Assembly (NCBI RefSeq): GCF_019059575.1
Contig: NW_024881848.1
Coordinates: 310,001-374,000 of the forward strand
Source: Amphibalanus amphitrite
Taxonomy: Eukaryota; Arthropoda; Thecostraca; Balanomorpha; Balanidae
Length of the DNA stretch: 64,000 nt
Direction of reading: 5' to 3'
The position numbers and the translations under genes were made by a program. How positions within the stretch are numbered: the stretch's first letter is position 1; every line of letters starts with the position of its first letter. Positions 54,228 through 64,000 of this stretch are shown piece after piece. The notes beneath the pieces are model-generated. The model was not told where the DNA came from, did no database searches, and saw only the letters and a list, made by a program, of their open reading frames with translations.

Positions 54228-54863
54228 AGACTGGATTATTCAGTGTGAGGAAGGAATCGTGAAATGATGATGAGATGACAAACGGATAAGATTAACTCAT
54301 CGCTCTTCCCGCAGCGTGATAGGCGTCGATAGATTGTTCCATAACTGAAGGGAACCAGAGACGGTGGTGCTGTCTCCGTTGGACTCCATATCTCGGCTCG
54401 TTGCTCGGGACTAGTCTTATAATGGCCACAATGATTTGCTGCCCCAGAGTAAAGCCCAATGATCAATCATGTGCCTATAGTGGTGTAATTCTCCTGTGGG
54501 ACACCGAGCCTGGCTCTTACAGTATGACTGATTCACCTTGGAGCTATCACTGGGTTGAAGCTGATATTTTAGTCCAGTGCCTGTGGTCGCCTCCGATTCC
54601 GCCTGAGATTCCGTCCTATCATGTGTCATGTAGTTAGGTGATCTACCAACCGTTTGCTGCTTCCTATTGCCTGTCCCGTTCCCTGTGTTAAAGCCCCCTT
54701 CTCCAGTTTTATTCTCCCGTCTCGTTTTCTATTCGCATCACTATGTAGTGCTTCGTATTCCCCTCCATTGTTTCCCATTCCCCAGTGTTTATTCCCCTTC
54801 TGCAGCTCCCATTTCCCGTCCCTCCCATCCCTCTCCTATCATCCGTTGTCTCCTCTTCCGCAG

Positions 54864-54994
54864 TGTGTGCGGCACCTCAGAGAGGGCCCCTCCTGGATCT
54901 CCTGGCCTCTGTGTCTCCGCCGTCATCCTGTCCACAAGCACGGGACGTGGTGCTGAGACGCTCCTCCGCACGGGAGACACCGCAGTCACTGCAG
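54864..54994 (+). CDS. Possible alternative or unassigned exon
   Basis: 131 nt between CTTCCGCAG and CTGCAG|GTACCG, open in the frame CAAPQRGPLLDLLASV to RRSSARETPQSLQ. It has a pyrimidine-rich run before it. It could be an alternative 3' part of the phosphoesterase gene or belong to another transcript; phases do not settle this. Confidence 0.25.
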
Positions 54995-55832
54995 GTACCG
55001 TCCGGGACTGACGGGACATTTAGGGACATTGGGAGGGATATCTGGGGGAAGGGCAAGGGTATTTGAATCCGGAAGGAGATAAATGTGATGAATCTTTTGG
55101 GTAATCGTATTCACCGTGGCATTAATATCGAAATGGTAACAAATGTTCTTCCAGTCCAGCAGACTAATGCCTATCTCAATGACAGTGAAGTGTGTGATAT
55201 CTGATTAGAAGCGAATGGAAGTGTTAACTTGTGAGTACATTGTAGAATTTTTATGGCAAATGCCGTATTCTCATGGTCAGTTAGTCTTTTTGACATGGGA
55301 TTGATTATGTGATTAGTGGTCATGTACATTTGTGTTGTGTGTCTGTCAATTTACGTCAACTCGGCTCATTTTTCACGTCCATCTTCCACTTTGAGTAGAT
55401 CGAATTGATTTTGTTCGTTTGATATACTCGGATTCATCTGTTTTAGGGATTTCTGACAGTTTTTCGTCTATGAGGTTCTGACTGACGGCCTGTTTTGTGA
55501 GCTTTCGTCGAAGGTGATTCGGCGCCCTGGTTGTGACTTGTGTGACCGTAATCAAAATGGTGCGTGTGGTGTGATCTAGTTCCATCGTCATATGCAATAT
55601 ACTAGTAAGAATGTTTTATAACGCAATGACATCTTGGGTGCTTTTCGTGGTTGAGTCCTTATTGCATTTACATATGTTCAGCTCTGGTCAATTATAAGTT
55701 TATCGGAGCTCCTTAACCCGGCTTCCCCTCACACTTATTATTTTGAATGCACATTGCTAACACACCTCGACACATACATCGAACAGCACCTCGCCTTGCA
55801 TTGTAACTTCTGTATTACTTCACCATCTCACG

Positions 55833-55838
55833 AATAAA
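55833..55838 (+). terminator. Possible poly(A) signal downstream of MPPE1
   Basis: AATAAA 1.7 kb after the TGA. It is distant, so either the 3' UTR is long or a further exon is used. Confidence 0.3.
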
Positions 55839-56558
55839 TATGGCGAGCACTCCTTGCGCCCTCATTTAGCTCCTCAGTATTATTTTATTTTTAGCTGCCG
55901 CTGACAAACTTTTCGTCCGTTTGTTTAATTGCCCAGTCTGGACCAGGACTTGTCTGGACCACACGAGCAGCCACGTGCTGATCTGGGCAGCGGCACTCCC
56001 CGTCGTATACGCCAAGTTTATCGTCTCTACGGCCTGCCTTCCCACTATACGCTCCCAGGAAATGTTGGTCTGGACAGTGGACACTAACATTCTGACTCGC
56101 AGAGCCGTGTTACGACGAACACAGCATGCCTGGTCTGTTTCAGAGGGACACTTCGTGTCAGCGGTGGGTCCTTCTGTGTCTATGTTTGTGTGTTATGTAT
56201 GAATATAGTGGTCGGCGTGGTGTCTGGAAACAAAAGCTATTAATAGATACGTTTTTCCGAATTGAGATAATCGGTCCATACGAATTTTTCAAGTCATTGT
56301 GACAATGCTCTGGGAAGAAGACCCATTCTAGAGGCAGATGAGCCTGAACCTGATCCGTAGTTTGGTCTCATGACTCCGTAGCGGTCTCTTGGACTTCCGC
56401 TGTCAATGGGGTCGTTCACATGAGTGTCACGTGAGGGATTATATGGCTGGCCTCTATGGCTCGACCTTTTAAAGTCAACCATACGTTCGGAGAAGGGAGA
56501 GTTACCCTCCCCGTCCCTGCTCTCGCACTTACGCAGCATCACCCTTTCTGCACCCCAG

Positions 56559-56721
56559 CGCGACACTCGCACGCAAGTACGGAGAACTGGCGGTGGCCGG
56601 TCCGGTCACGGGGGTCGCCTGTGTTTACTCTCGGACGGTCGGCCGCTGTCTCCGGGACTATATCGTTCCGCCTCCCATTCACCACGTGGTCCTGTCCGTG
56701 CCCCTGCCGGGCCCGGCGTAG
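56559..56721 (+). CDS. Possible terminal exon of an unknown gene
   Basis: After TGCACCCCAG the frame reads ATLARKYGELAVAGPVTGVA to IVPPPIHHVVLSVPLPGPA and stops at TAG (56719-56721). The composition looks protein-like and the frame is open upstream to 56473, but no start codon or partner exon was found and no family is recognised. Confidence 0.3.
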
Positions 56722-56999
56722 GGTGGTGTGAGTGTCCACGTGACGCGGTGGTGGGGCGGCGTCTGCCGGTGTCAGCCGGCTCCAGTGCCACACGGATCGG
56801 GCAGCGGCACACAGAGGTCAGCTCTCGGTGATAGAGGGCACACGGAGGCTAGTGTGAGCTGTGAGACTTCTGAGAGTTGAGAACTGTGAACTGTGAGCAG
56901 CGCCCGTGGATCGGAAGTGGCGCTGAGGAAACAAGGAGTCGTGAGTGACCTGTGATAAAGACGCGAATCCGAGTGACACGTTGGGAACTTACTGGAACG

Positions 57000-58598
57000 A
57001 TGGAGCGCTGCAGTGCTGATCAGTGTCCGGAGTTTGATGGAGATTCGGGGAGCTTAACACCCCACCCTGAGCTGAATCCGGAACCTCCGGGGAGCCGTCA
57101 GGAGCCGGGGCCGGAGCAGGAGCAGGAGTTGCGCGAGGCGTGTGGCGTGTTCGGCGTGGTGGCCGCCAAGCCGTGGCCGACTCAGCTCTCGGTCGCCCAC
57201 ACCATCTACATGGGTCTGCTGGCGATACAGCACCGCGGTCAGGAGAGCGCCGGCATCGTCACCAGCGACGGCAGCGACGCCGAGTTCTGCCAGCAGCGCG
57301 GCGTCGGCCTGGTGTCGAGCGTGTTCAGCGGCGAGCAGCTGGCGCGCCTGCCGGGTAGTCTCGGCCTCGGCCACACGCGCTACTCGACTGTCGGCGCGTC
57401 CGACTCCCGGCACTGCCAGCCGTTCATTGTGCACTCGAAGCACGGTCTGGTGGCGCTGGCGCATAACGGAGAGCTGATTAACGCAGCCCGGCTGAGGAGG
57501 GAGGTGCTGGACCGCGGCGTGGGGCTGTCCACCACCTCCGACTCTGAGCTCATAATGCAGCTGCTCTCACTGGCGCCGCCCTGTGGCGAGCCCAACGGAG
57601 CCGACTGGCCGGCCCGGATCCGACACCTCATCAGGGCCACACCCACGTCATACTCCATCGCTGTGCTCTACAAGGACCGACTGTTCGCCGCCCGGGATCC
57701 GTACGGGAACCGCCCGCTCTGCCTGGGGGAGCTCCGAGAGGTGTCGGCCGGTATCGGCGGCGCGCAGAACGGCGTCCATTCGTCCCCGCTCGGCTATGTC
57801 GTGTCGTCCGAGTCGTGCGCGTTCCAGTCGGTCGGAGCGGCGTTCCTCCGTGATGTCGAGCCGGGGGAGATCGTCGAGGTGACCTCGTCTGGCGTGCGCA
57901 GTATTGATGTGGTCCCGAGACGCGGCGACGACCCGCCCGCCTTCTGCATCTTCGAGTACGTCTACTTCTCTCGCCCGGACAGCTGGATCGAAGGTCAAAT
58001 GGTGTACTCCGTTCGCGAGCGATGCGGCGCACAGCTGGCTCGCGAGAAGCCAGTACCAGCCGACATCGTCTCGACTGTTCCCGAGTCCGCCACACCGGCT
58101 GCGCTCGGGTTCGCGCGTCAGTCGGGTATCCCGTACGTCGAGGTGTTCTGCAAGAACCGCTACGTGGGCCGCACGTTCATCCAGCCGGACCAGCGAGCGC
58201 GTGCGCTCGGCGTCAGTAAGAAGTTCGGCGTGCTGCGCGGTAATGTCGAGGGTCGACGCGTCGTGATCGTTGACGATTCGATTGTCCGAGGAACGACCGT
58301 CGGGCCGATTGTGAAACTCCTAAAAGAGAACGGGGCCGCTGAGGTGCACATCCGTGTCGCCTCGCCTCCCATCAGCCACCCCTGCTACATGGGGATCAAC
58401 ATCCCGACCCGGAAGGAGCTGTTCGCCAACCGGGTACCCTCTGAGCAGCGAGCGGCCGCCGTGGGGGCGGATAGTCTCGAGCACCTCTCCGTGGAGGGTC
58501 TGAAAGCAGCGGTGCGGCAGGGCCTGAAGAGACCGGAGCGGTCGGGTCAGTGTGTGGCCTGTCTGACTGGGGAGTACCCCGTGGAGCTGGACTGGTGA
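57000..58598 (+). CDS. PPAT: Amidophosphoribosyltransferase (glutamine PRPP amidotransferase), intronless
   Basis: Transfers the amide of glutamine to PRPP, the committed step of de novo purine synthesis in the cytosol. A single 533-codon frame from ATG (57000, context AACGATGG) to TGA. An N-terminal propeptide of 47 residues precedes Cys48 in REACGVFG, the glutaminase nucleophile exposed by processing. [14 protein letters not shown] and HTRYSTVG follow. The PRPP-binding loop [13 protein letters not shown] is at 421-433. Cys316, Cys462, Cys518 and Cys521 match the four [4Fe-4S] ligands of the Fe-S class. The C-terminus [12 protein letters not shown] is typical of animal enzymes. The propeptide is much longer than the 11 residues of the human enzyme. 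No intron is present, which recalls the intronless Prat of Drosophila and may point to origin by retroposition. An in-frame region upstream of the ATG has no better start. Confidence 0.97.
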   Translation: MERCSADQCPEFDGDSGSLTPHPELNPEPPGSRQEPGPEQEQELREACGVFGVVAAKPWPTQLSVAHTIYMGLLAIQHRGQESAGIVTSDGSDAEFCQQRGVGLVSSVFSGEQLARLPGSLGLGHTRYSTVGASDSRHCQPFIVHSKHGLVALAHNGELINAARLRREVLDRGVGLSTTSDSELIMQLLSLAPPCGEPNGADWPARIRHLIRATPTSYSIAVLYKDRLFAARDPYGNRPLCLGELREVSAGIGGAQNGVHSSPLGYVVSSESCAFQSVGAAFLRDVEPGEIVEVTSSGVRSIDVVPRRGDDPPAFCIFEYVYFSRPDSWIEGQMVYSVRERCGAQLAREKPVPADIVSTVPESATPAALGFARQSGIPYVEVFCKNRYVGRTFIQPDQRARALGVSKKFGVLRGNVEGRRVVIVDDSIVRGTTVGPIVKLLKENGAAEVHIRVASPPISHPCYMGINIPTRKELFANRVPSEQRAAAVGADSLEHLSVEGLKAAVRQGLKRPERSGQCVACLTGEYPVELDW

Positions 58599-58712
58599 CC
58601 TGGCGGTGACCTGATGAGTCAGTCACCTTGTGACCTGGGGTCTGGTGACCTGGGGGTGACCTGATGGGGACCTGATGAGCCATCGTCTGGTGACCTGGGG
58701 TCTAGTGAGCTG
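58585..58712 (+). repeat. GGTGACC repeats beginning at the PPAT stop codon
   Basis: Imperfect repeats of CTGGTGACCTGGGG and GGTGACCTGATG. The first GGTGACC contains the stop codon itself (TGG TGA CC). Confidence 0.85.
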
Positions 58713-58768
58713 GTGATTGAGATTGGCCCAGGGAAAGTTTTTGATATAGGTCTACACAGGGCGGAAGA

Positions 58769-58774
58769 AATAAA
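58769..58774 (+). terminator. Poly(A) signal of PPAT
   Basis: AATAAA about 170 nt after the stop codon, in GGAAGAAATAAAGCTGC. Confidence 0.7.
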
Positions 58775-60145
58775 GCTGCACTCGCTGGCGTTTCGGCGAT
58801 GCACATCAACTTATTTTCTATGTCTATCGCTGCCTTTCCCTATAGTACACCACTCACCAGACTCTGTATTGAAGGGCTGTATTCATGTGCCGTTTTTTAA
58901 AAAGACATTTTTATGCGCCCGCTCGTCAAGGATCGTAGAGCAAATCAATTTCGTTTTGTTCTGTAAGCTGCCGATCGAATATATGCATTGTATGATATCA
59001 TAATTTATCAGTGAAGCCGATATAATGTAACAGACAATGGGACATTAAACGAGAACTCATTCGAGCTTGATACCATACCTTATTCCAAAGTAGGCATATC
59101 GTAGACGTAATATTGTACGACTTACCGTGAATTCTATTTAGTTTTCCTCCACTTGGACACTGAATGGACATTGGACGCTGGACACATGTGTATCCTTGTC
59201 AGTGGCTGCTCCTTTCCGGACTGCTAGTGACATCTACAGATGGCGCGGCAGTGAGCTACACCTCGCTATGGAGCAGCGAGCTGCAGGGTGCAGAGAGCAC
59301 GCTCTAGTGGTGCGGGGAGTTCAATGGTGCAGGGATAGTCCAGATGACAACTGCCCTTTCAGACCTTTGCCGGTTCTGACGTGATTGCAAAGCTGAATAT
59401 TTGAACGCTATTTCTGATCCTCTTTTTGTCGGCAAGACTTCTTCATACTGCACAGTCCAGATCCAGGTCCAAGCAGAGATACCGATCCAGGCTACACCTG
59501 GAAGCCTATTTATGCACACGTTTGCTATTCAGTAGGTACATGGTGCATCAACACGCCCGTGTGGCTGAGCTCCTCGGGATTCCCTCTTCCGCTCCCTGCG
59601 TTATCGGTTTTCTCATGCCATTGAGTTGGGCATACGTTACGTCTTCTGGCCTTTGCTCGGCTCATGAGCCTACTCAGTGCTGGGTCCGTTTCTATGGAAG
59701 CAGTAAGTTTTCCGTGACCGGTACTAGGTGAAAGGGATGCATAACTTGGTGTGTAATAAAGGCACTCATTACGAGTAGGCACTTTGGAGTCATGATAGGC
59801 ATTCAGATCGGCCTTGCACTGATATAGGTATTTGACTACTAAAATGATAGCAAGCGTCACAACTCACAAATGCCTAAAAATACAAATACCTTCAAATCGG
59901 GCACCTTTATAGGTTCAACTTCAAAACATGTCATTGACAAAGCTCAAGCTTTCAGAGCTGTGCGGCATTTTACGGTCTTTTAGCTTGCGTAGTGCTGTGT
60001 CCACATGTCAGGATCACTTAAGTATATCATCAAAAGCCAACTCACGAGCCCCATGCCTCCTTTGACCAAATCCCACACTTCGTATTCCGTATCCTCATCC
60101 TTTAACCCACCATCTTAACGCCTACCTTCCACCACCATCCCACTG
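58775..60145. other. No gene seen
   Basis: Mostly AT-rich sequence. No open frame has a recognisable domain and no repeat boundary was found. Confidence 0.5.
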
Positions 60146-60255
60146 CCCCCCCCCCCGCCGTCGTCCGGTGGGCGTTCCGACCCCCCCCCCCCTCCGTCGT
60201 CACTCGGTGTGCCGTCCGACCCCCCCCCCCCCCCCGTTCGGTGGGCGGTCCGACC
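60146..60255 (+). repeat. Poly(C)-bearing minisatellite
   Basis: Three units of a long C-run followed by CGTCGTC/GTTCGGTGGGCG/GTCCGAC, about 40-50 bp each. The C-runs are 11-17 long and likely unstable. The G-rich strand could form quadruplexes. Confidence 0.75.
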
Positions 60256-63240
60256 AGCGTCGATACCGACGAGGGAGAGGCGCGTCTCCGACGACCATCG
60301 ATCGACGACCGCCGCCGCGCCGCCGTCCATTAGATGTGCGCGCTTGTTATTTGTCCTCAGTTATGCATTATCTAGTTGGTAATGCGAGCTGTAATCGATG
60401 GCTGGCCGGCCGCGGTGGCAGGGGGGGGGGGGGGCTAAAAGGTCGGCGGCGGCACCACGAGCAGGAATCGCAGTAGCGGAAGAGCGCAAGAGGAGAGGGG
60501 AGAAGGTTTGAGGCTGGTGGAGTCAGTCTTGAGACTGGTTGGCCAATCTTATGGTGTTGAGCGAGAAATGAAGGTCAGATTACAAATTGCTAAGCTGACT
60601 GTTTGATCTTTGATGTCTTGAAATACCTACGCCGGTTTCGTTCCTCTTACGCCGCGAACTGCCTTACGTCCGTGCAAACGAGGGTCACAAGCTTTTTGCT
60701 ATTCATCTTTACCTTCATTATTCATCATTTCATTTTCTTTAGAGTGAAATAATTCTTATTTGTTAGCATAAGTCGGGTGAAGAAGAACGATCGACAAAAC
60801 ACCGATGCTGAAAACATTTGCTTCAATATCCCTCTCAAAGATTGTTTCATTATTATTTTCATGCAATTTACTGAAACTATAAAAAAACAGCACACTTCCA
60901 AAGCACACTAATAAGAATAACTCCGGCTGACAAGTAGGTAATCGGGAATGCTAAGGTGAATGCAGCATAATCAATAATCGTTTTGCTTTATTTTGGCGCA
61001 CAGCCGGCCTAGCCCATGGTTGCGGCAGCTGTCACTGGGTCAGCGAACGGTCACGACCGTCTTCTTTTTTTCTCTAACACTGTTCCGACTTCACCAACCC
61101 ACCTAATAGAACTTGACACTTAGTTGTTGTTTTTCCAAAATTAAAACCTCTGTGTCTCTCAGAAAATTGAAAATTGACGCTACCCAATCTCATATGAACT
61201 CTGGTGTCCTTTAGGCTCCGCTTTCAGAGACGTGCAGCAGCATCCATCAACCGAACCGGTTACCGGTAGACAAAACCAGCCCACCCTTGGTGTCGTCAAC
61301 CGCGGCGGAATAGAGAATCCCCAATGCCATCCTCTGCCGCGCTGGACACGGGAGAAAGACCCTCCGCTATCCACTCTTCCTTGCTTCACTCTTCCTTGTT
61401 TCCCAGATACCCATTTGTGTGATATGATGGAGCGATGGGACAGCGTCCACCTCCCCAGCTGAAAGAGCGCCCGCACTGTTCCTCCTGGCCCGGCGCGGCC
61501 CTACACCAGGTAAGCCGGTCCATTAGGGGCACGCGCCCGCCGGCCGCCGGGCCCAGGTGGCACAATAGCCCGGCCGGCGGGGGCGGACCGACCGACCGAC
61601 CATTACCTGGGGCACGTGTCCAGCCACGGGACACGTGCCGCGGCCGGCACGCGCTGATTATCAGCGGACCGCCACGTGCGGTGGTGGCTCGTGCTGAGCT
61701 CGAGAAGCGAGCTCGAGCCCATCAGGATGCGCTGTGTCGTCGGACTGTGCGACTGCCTTGCCGCCGCGTCCGTCCCGCGGCCATCAGACCTGGCGGCCGC
61801 CGCAGCGGCGTCCAGTAATTGCTTCTCTGGGTGCGTTTTTTCAGGAATTCATAAATCAGTGACGCATTCTCGTGTTACCGACGTTAGTGGTCGGTGCGTC
61901 AGTGTATAATAGCTGCTGAGTCTGGGTTCTGTGGTATCTGCACAGCATAGGAGAAAAAAAGCTGCCTTCGCCATAGTATGCCAAAGAAACAATTATGCAT
62001 CTCTAAGAACAAGCCCCGCTCGCGGATTCCTGTGATGTCGCTCCTATTCGTAACAGACAACGCAGTACGTTCCAGTTCTTGAAAACAGCTAATAGATATC
62101 CAACCACCAGCCGCTGCATCCTCCCATAGTTACTTTACAGACTTCGGTCGGCACTGGCCAGCAATCCCCCATCGCCGCCGTCCCAATCCCCAGCCCTACA
62201 AAGCCTGCGCTCGTCCTCAGACAAAGCCCCGGCCAGCCGGTCCAGCCCACTTTAATTCGGCGCGCTGTCGGTCGACGAGCTTTGATTGCTGCTGAAAGCT
62301 TGAAAGGTTTCTGGCGCGGCGCTCAGCGGTGCGTGCGATATGAACCACGGCGTGGCGGCGCGGCGGCCTCGAGGGACCCTCGCGTCGGTTCCCGCCGGTC
62401 CAGACGGCAGCGGACCGGCCCGCAGCGCCTCTCGATTGTGTTTTATTGGCACTTGTGTGCGGCGGATTAATTGAGGAGATAAGCGGGCTCTGAGTGCCGC
62501 AGGGTCTCCGGGCTGCCCCCTAGGTGGGGTGATGGGGGCGATAACAAACCCGACTGGTGTCACGGGGCTGGGGTGCTCGCTCACTGCTCTCAGCTCGGCT
62601 GTGTCGAGTTGCAGCGACAACAAACTGACACGGGGACAATGATAATGTTTACCTGTAAGTGGAAGTGAGGGGCTTGTTCCTGGTTGTTTGAAGGTGATCG
62701 CACTGTATCTGTGGCACGAAAATGATGTCCTGCTCATTTTCTGCGCTGCGCTTTGTCATTGGAATAGGTTGTACAGTATGTCTAAAAAGTATGTCCCCTA
62801 GTTTTTTTCTCCCATGGTAGGCGAATCGGTAACTTGGCTGAATCCTAGTTGCGGCACCCGGCCGCCAGGGGCGCTGCCACGCGAGTGGCCTTGACCGCTC
62901 GCATGTCATTGGCAGTTCGGACCATCCCCACCCCGGTAGAGGTGGGGAGGAGAGCAGAGGGGAAGAGAGGGGAGGGAGGGGCACCCGCTCGGCACTGGGT
63001 GATACCTGGCTGACCCCGCGCTCCCTCGCTGACCTCCGTCCTGCCTTCAAGCGAGGACCGACTTCCTCGGCCCACAGCGGCCGAGCGGTAGAACCGAGCG
63101 TGTGGGCTTGACTCCATGGCGGCTGTGAAGCACAGCTACGATAACTCGGCTAGTGCATGAGGAATAATGCTTGTTCCAGAAATTTCTAACGCAATACCCG
63201 TTACAGTAAGCGTGGATACGTGAAAGGAAAAGGGCCACCT
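60256..63240. other. No supported gene; GC-rich patches
   Basis: A poly(G) run is at 60421-60434. CpG-rich patches at 61500-61800 and 62330-62440 could be promoter-like. At 61435-61509 a short ATG frame ends CACCAG|GTAAGC and could be a first exon, but nothing downstream supports it. Otherwise unassigned. Confidence 0.4.
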
Positions 63241-63244
63241 TTAA

Positions 63245-63480
63245 CCCTCGCCCGTATTCGTGTTTTGCCAGCGTCTAACGTATAGGAGGGGGTCCCTTGG
63301 ACCCCCTTGCCGTTTGGCACCTGTTATTTTTTCATAGCTAGAGCTTCGCGAAAACGAGCGTGTTGCCCGTGACGAGAGGAAGCCAATAATACCCAATTTT
63401 AAGGTCCCAGGTCATTGGTTGTCGTGGAAGGGTTCCGAGAACTACGCCCAGTCACGGTCATTGCCCAGTGGATTGTCGCC
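63245..63480 (+). mobile_element. Left part of a third element of the B family
   Basis: TTAA at 63241-63244, then CCCTCGCCCGTATT and blocks shared with element B (GAGCTTCGCGAAAACGAGCG, CCGTGACGAGAGGAAGCC, TTTTAAGGTCC). The match fades after about 63420, and no right terminus is seen before the window ends. Confidence 0.7.
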
Positions 63481-64000
63481 CCCCCCCCTTAAGATCTCAG
63501 CTCCTATAAAAGCCAAAACGACAAACTTTGAAGGATGGGTGGGACACTCTATTGTGTGTTACTTTCATGACAATAGGTAAATATCTTCAAGGTCAAATGA
63601 GGTTAAACGGGTCCAAGTCTGTCAGATGAGGGTCTATTTAGTGTCTACTACACGCCCATACCTCTAAAAGTTACCGGCCGATTTTATTATTTCTTTCGCC
63701 TTATGACGACACATACACTTTTTTAAAGTATATATTGAGAATCTCTAATTAATCCAGCCATAATAATGGCAATTAGAGCTCTGTTAGGAGAAAGATGTCT
63801 TCCGGTTGAGACGGGGAAGAGCCGACGCGGAAAGAGTGTTACAAATTTGTGTTAACACACTCGTAACTCGAAATGTTACCGCTAGTTTTCTTTTTTTCAC
63901 CGTAAGATTGTATTTACATTTCCAAGTCTTCACAGAGACTTTGACGCAAATCGATCATTAGCAGCGGTAAGCAGCGCAATGCAAAGGCGGAACTGGCCGG
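63481..64000. other. Window end, unassigned
   Basis: A poly(C) run at 63479-63488, then AT-rich sequence. It may be the rest of the element starting at 63245 or flanking DNA. Confidence 0.35.

Larger units (their letters stand above)
54233..56558. other. Region between MPPE1 and amidophosphoribosyltransferase
   Basis: Apart from the possible exon at 54864-54994 and AATAAA at 55833, no gene is supported. A Pro/Ser/Phe-rich frame at 54654-54850 follows a C/T-rich composition. Confidence 0.5.

Noticed and set aside
57000..58598. Bacterial contamination for the intronless PPAT
   Set aside because: The protein is of animal type, has a Kozak-like start and a downstream AATAAA, and its flanks share the TGACC-rich character of the host sequence.
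61435..61509. First exon of a new gene ending CACCAG|GTAAGC
   Set aside because: Only 25 codons with no downstream partner exon and no recognised sequence.
62771..62815. Mariner-like terminus (TACAGTATGTCTAAAAAGTA)
   Set aside because: Resembles a mariner end, but no mirrored end or TA-flanked element was found.

Overview
This is eukaryotic nuclear DNA, most likely from an arthropod. The evidence is spliced genes with GT-AG introns, AATAAA poly(A) signals, GC-rich codon use, introns packed with transposons, and short tracts of the arthropod telomere-type repeat TTAGG. A crustacean would fit, but the species cannot be fixed from the sequence. There are no bacterial operons, CRISPR arrays or rRNA genes.

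All genes I can support lie on the + strand. (1) 808-43903: a complete 15-exon puromycin-sensitive aminopeptidase (M1 metallopeptidase, 864 aa). Its intron 3 is about 27 kb (7091-34081). (2) 45869-48921: a three-exon gene for a 565-aa protein of unknown function with a long acidic N-terminus. (3) 49592-54156: a seven-exon metallophosphoesterase 1 / PGAP5-like gene (407 aa), which remodels GPI anchors in the ER/Golgi. (4) 57000-58598: an intronless amidophosphoribosyltransferase (532 aa), first committed step of purine synthesis. The four have no shared pathway, so this looks like ordinary neighbourhood rather than a cluster. Two possible extra exons (54864-54994, 56559-56721) are unassigned. 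Little can be supported to the right of 58.8 kb.

Intron 3 of the aminopeptidase is a transposon nest. It holds a PIF/Harbinger-like element with TAA duplications (8232-9640), a 61-bp minisatellite (14847-15316) that reappears inverted at 31719-32215, a foldback element with tRNA-like promoter boxes (17131-18620), and several non-autonomous elements with TTAA sites and CCC...GGG ends (piggyBac-like). Two of those are near-identical and inverted (27396-28385 and 29313-30299). It also holds a 5'-truncated but otherwise open non-LTR retrotransposon (23318-25942) inserted in TTAGG repeats. A second element family, rich in CACGTGCGCACGTG, sits in introns of three neighbouring genes.

The most unusual signal is a set of tandem duplications that straddle gene-structure boundaries. 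The 3' splice site plus the first 29 nt of aminopeptidase exon 12 is present nine times in a row. The 3' splice site plus the GAMEN-coding start of exon 6 is present three times. In the phosphoesterase gene the exon 1 donor is present three times, the exon 2 acceptor three times, and the stop-codon region twice. The stop codon of the amidophosphoribosyltransferase lies in a GGTGACC that is repeated downstream. Several copied segments end at GGTGA(C) in the exon, which matches the TGACC-rich intron sequence, so microhomology-driven slippage at exon edges is a reasonable explanation.
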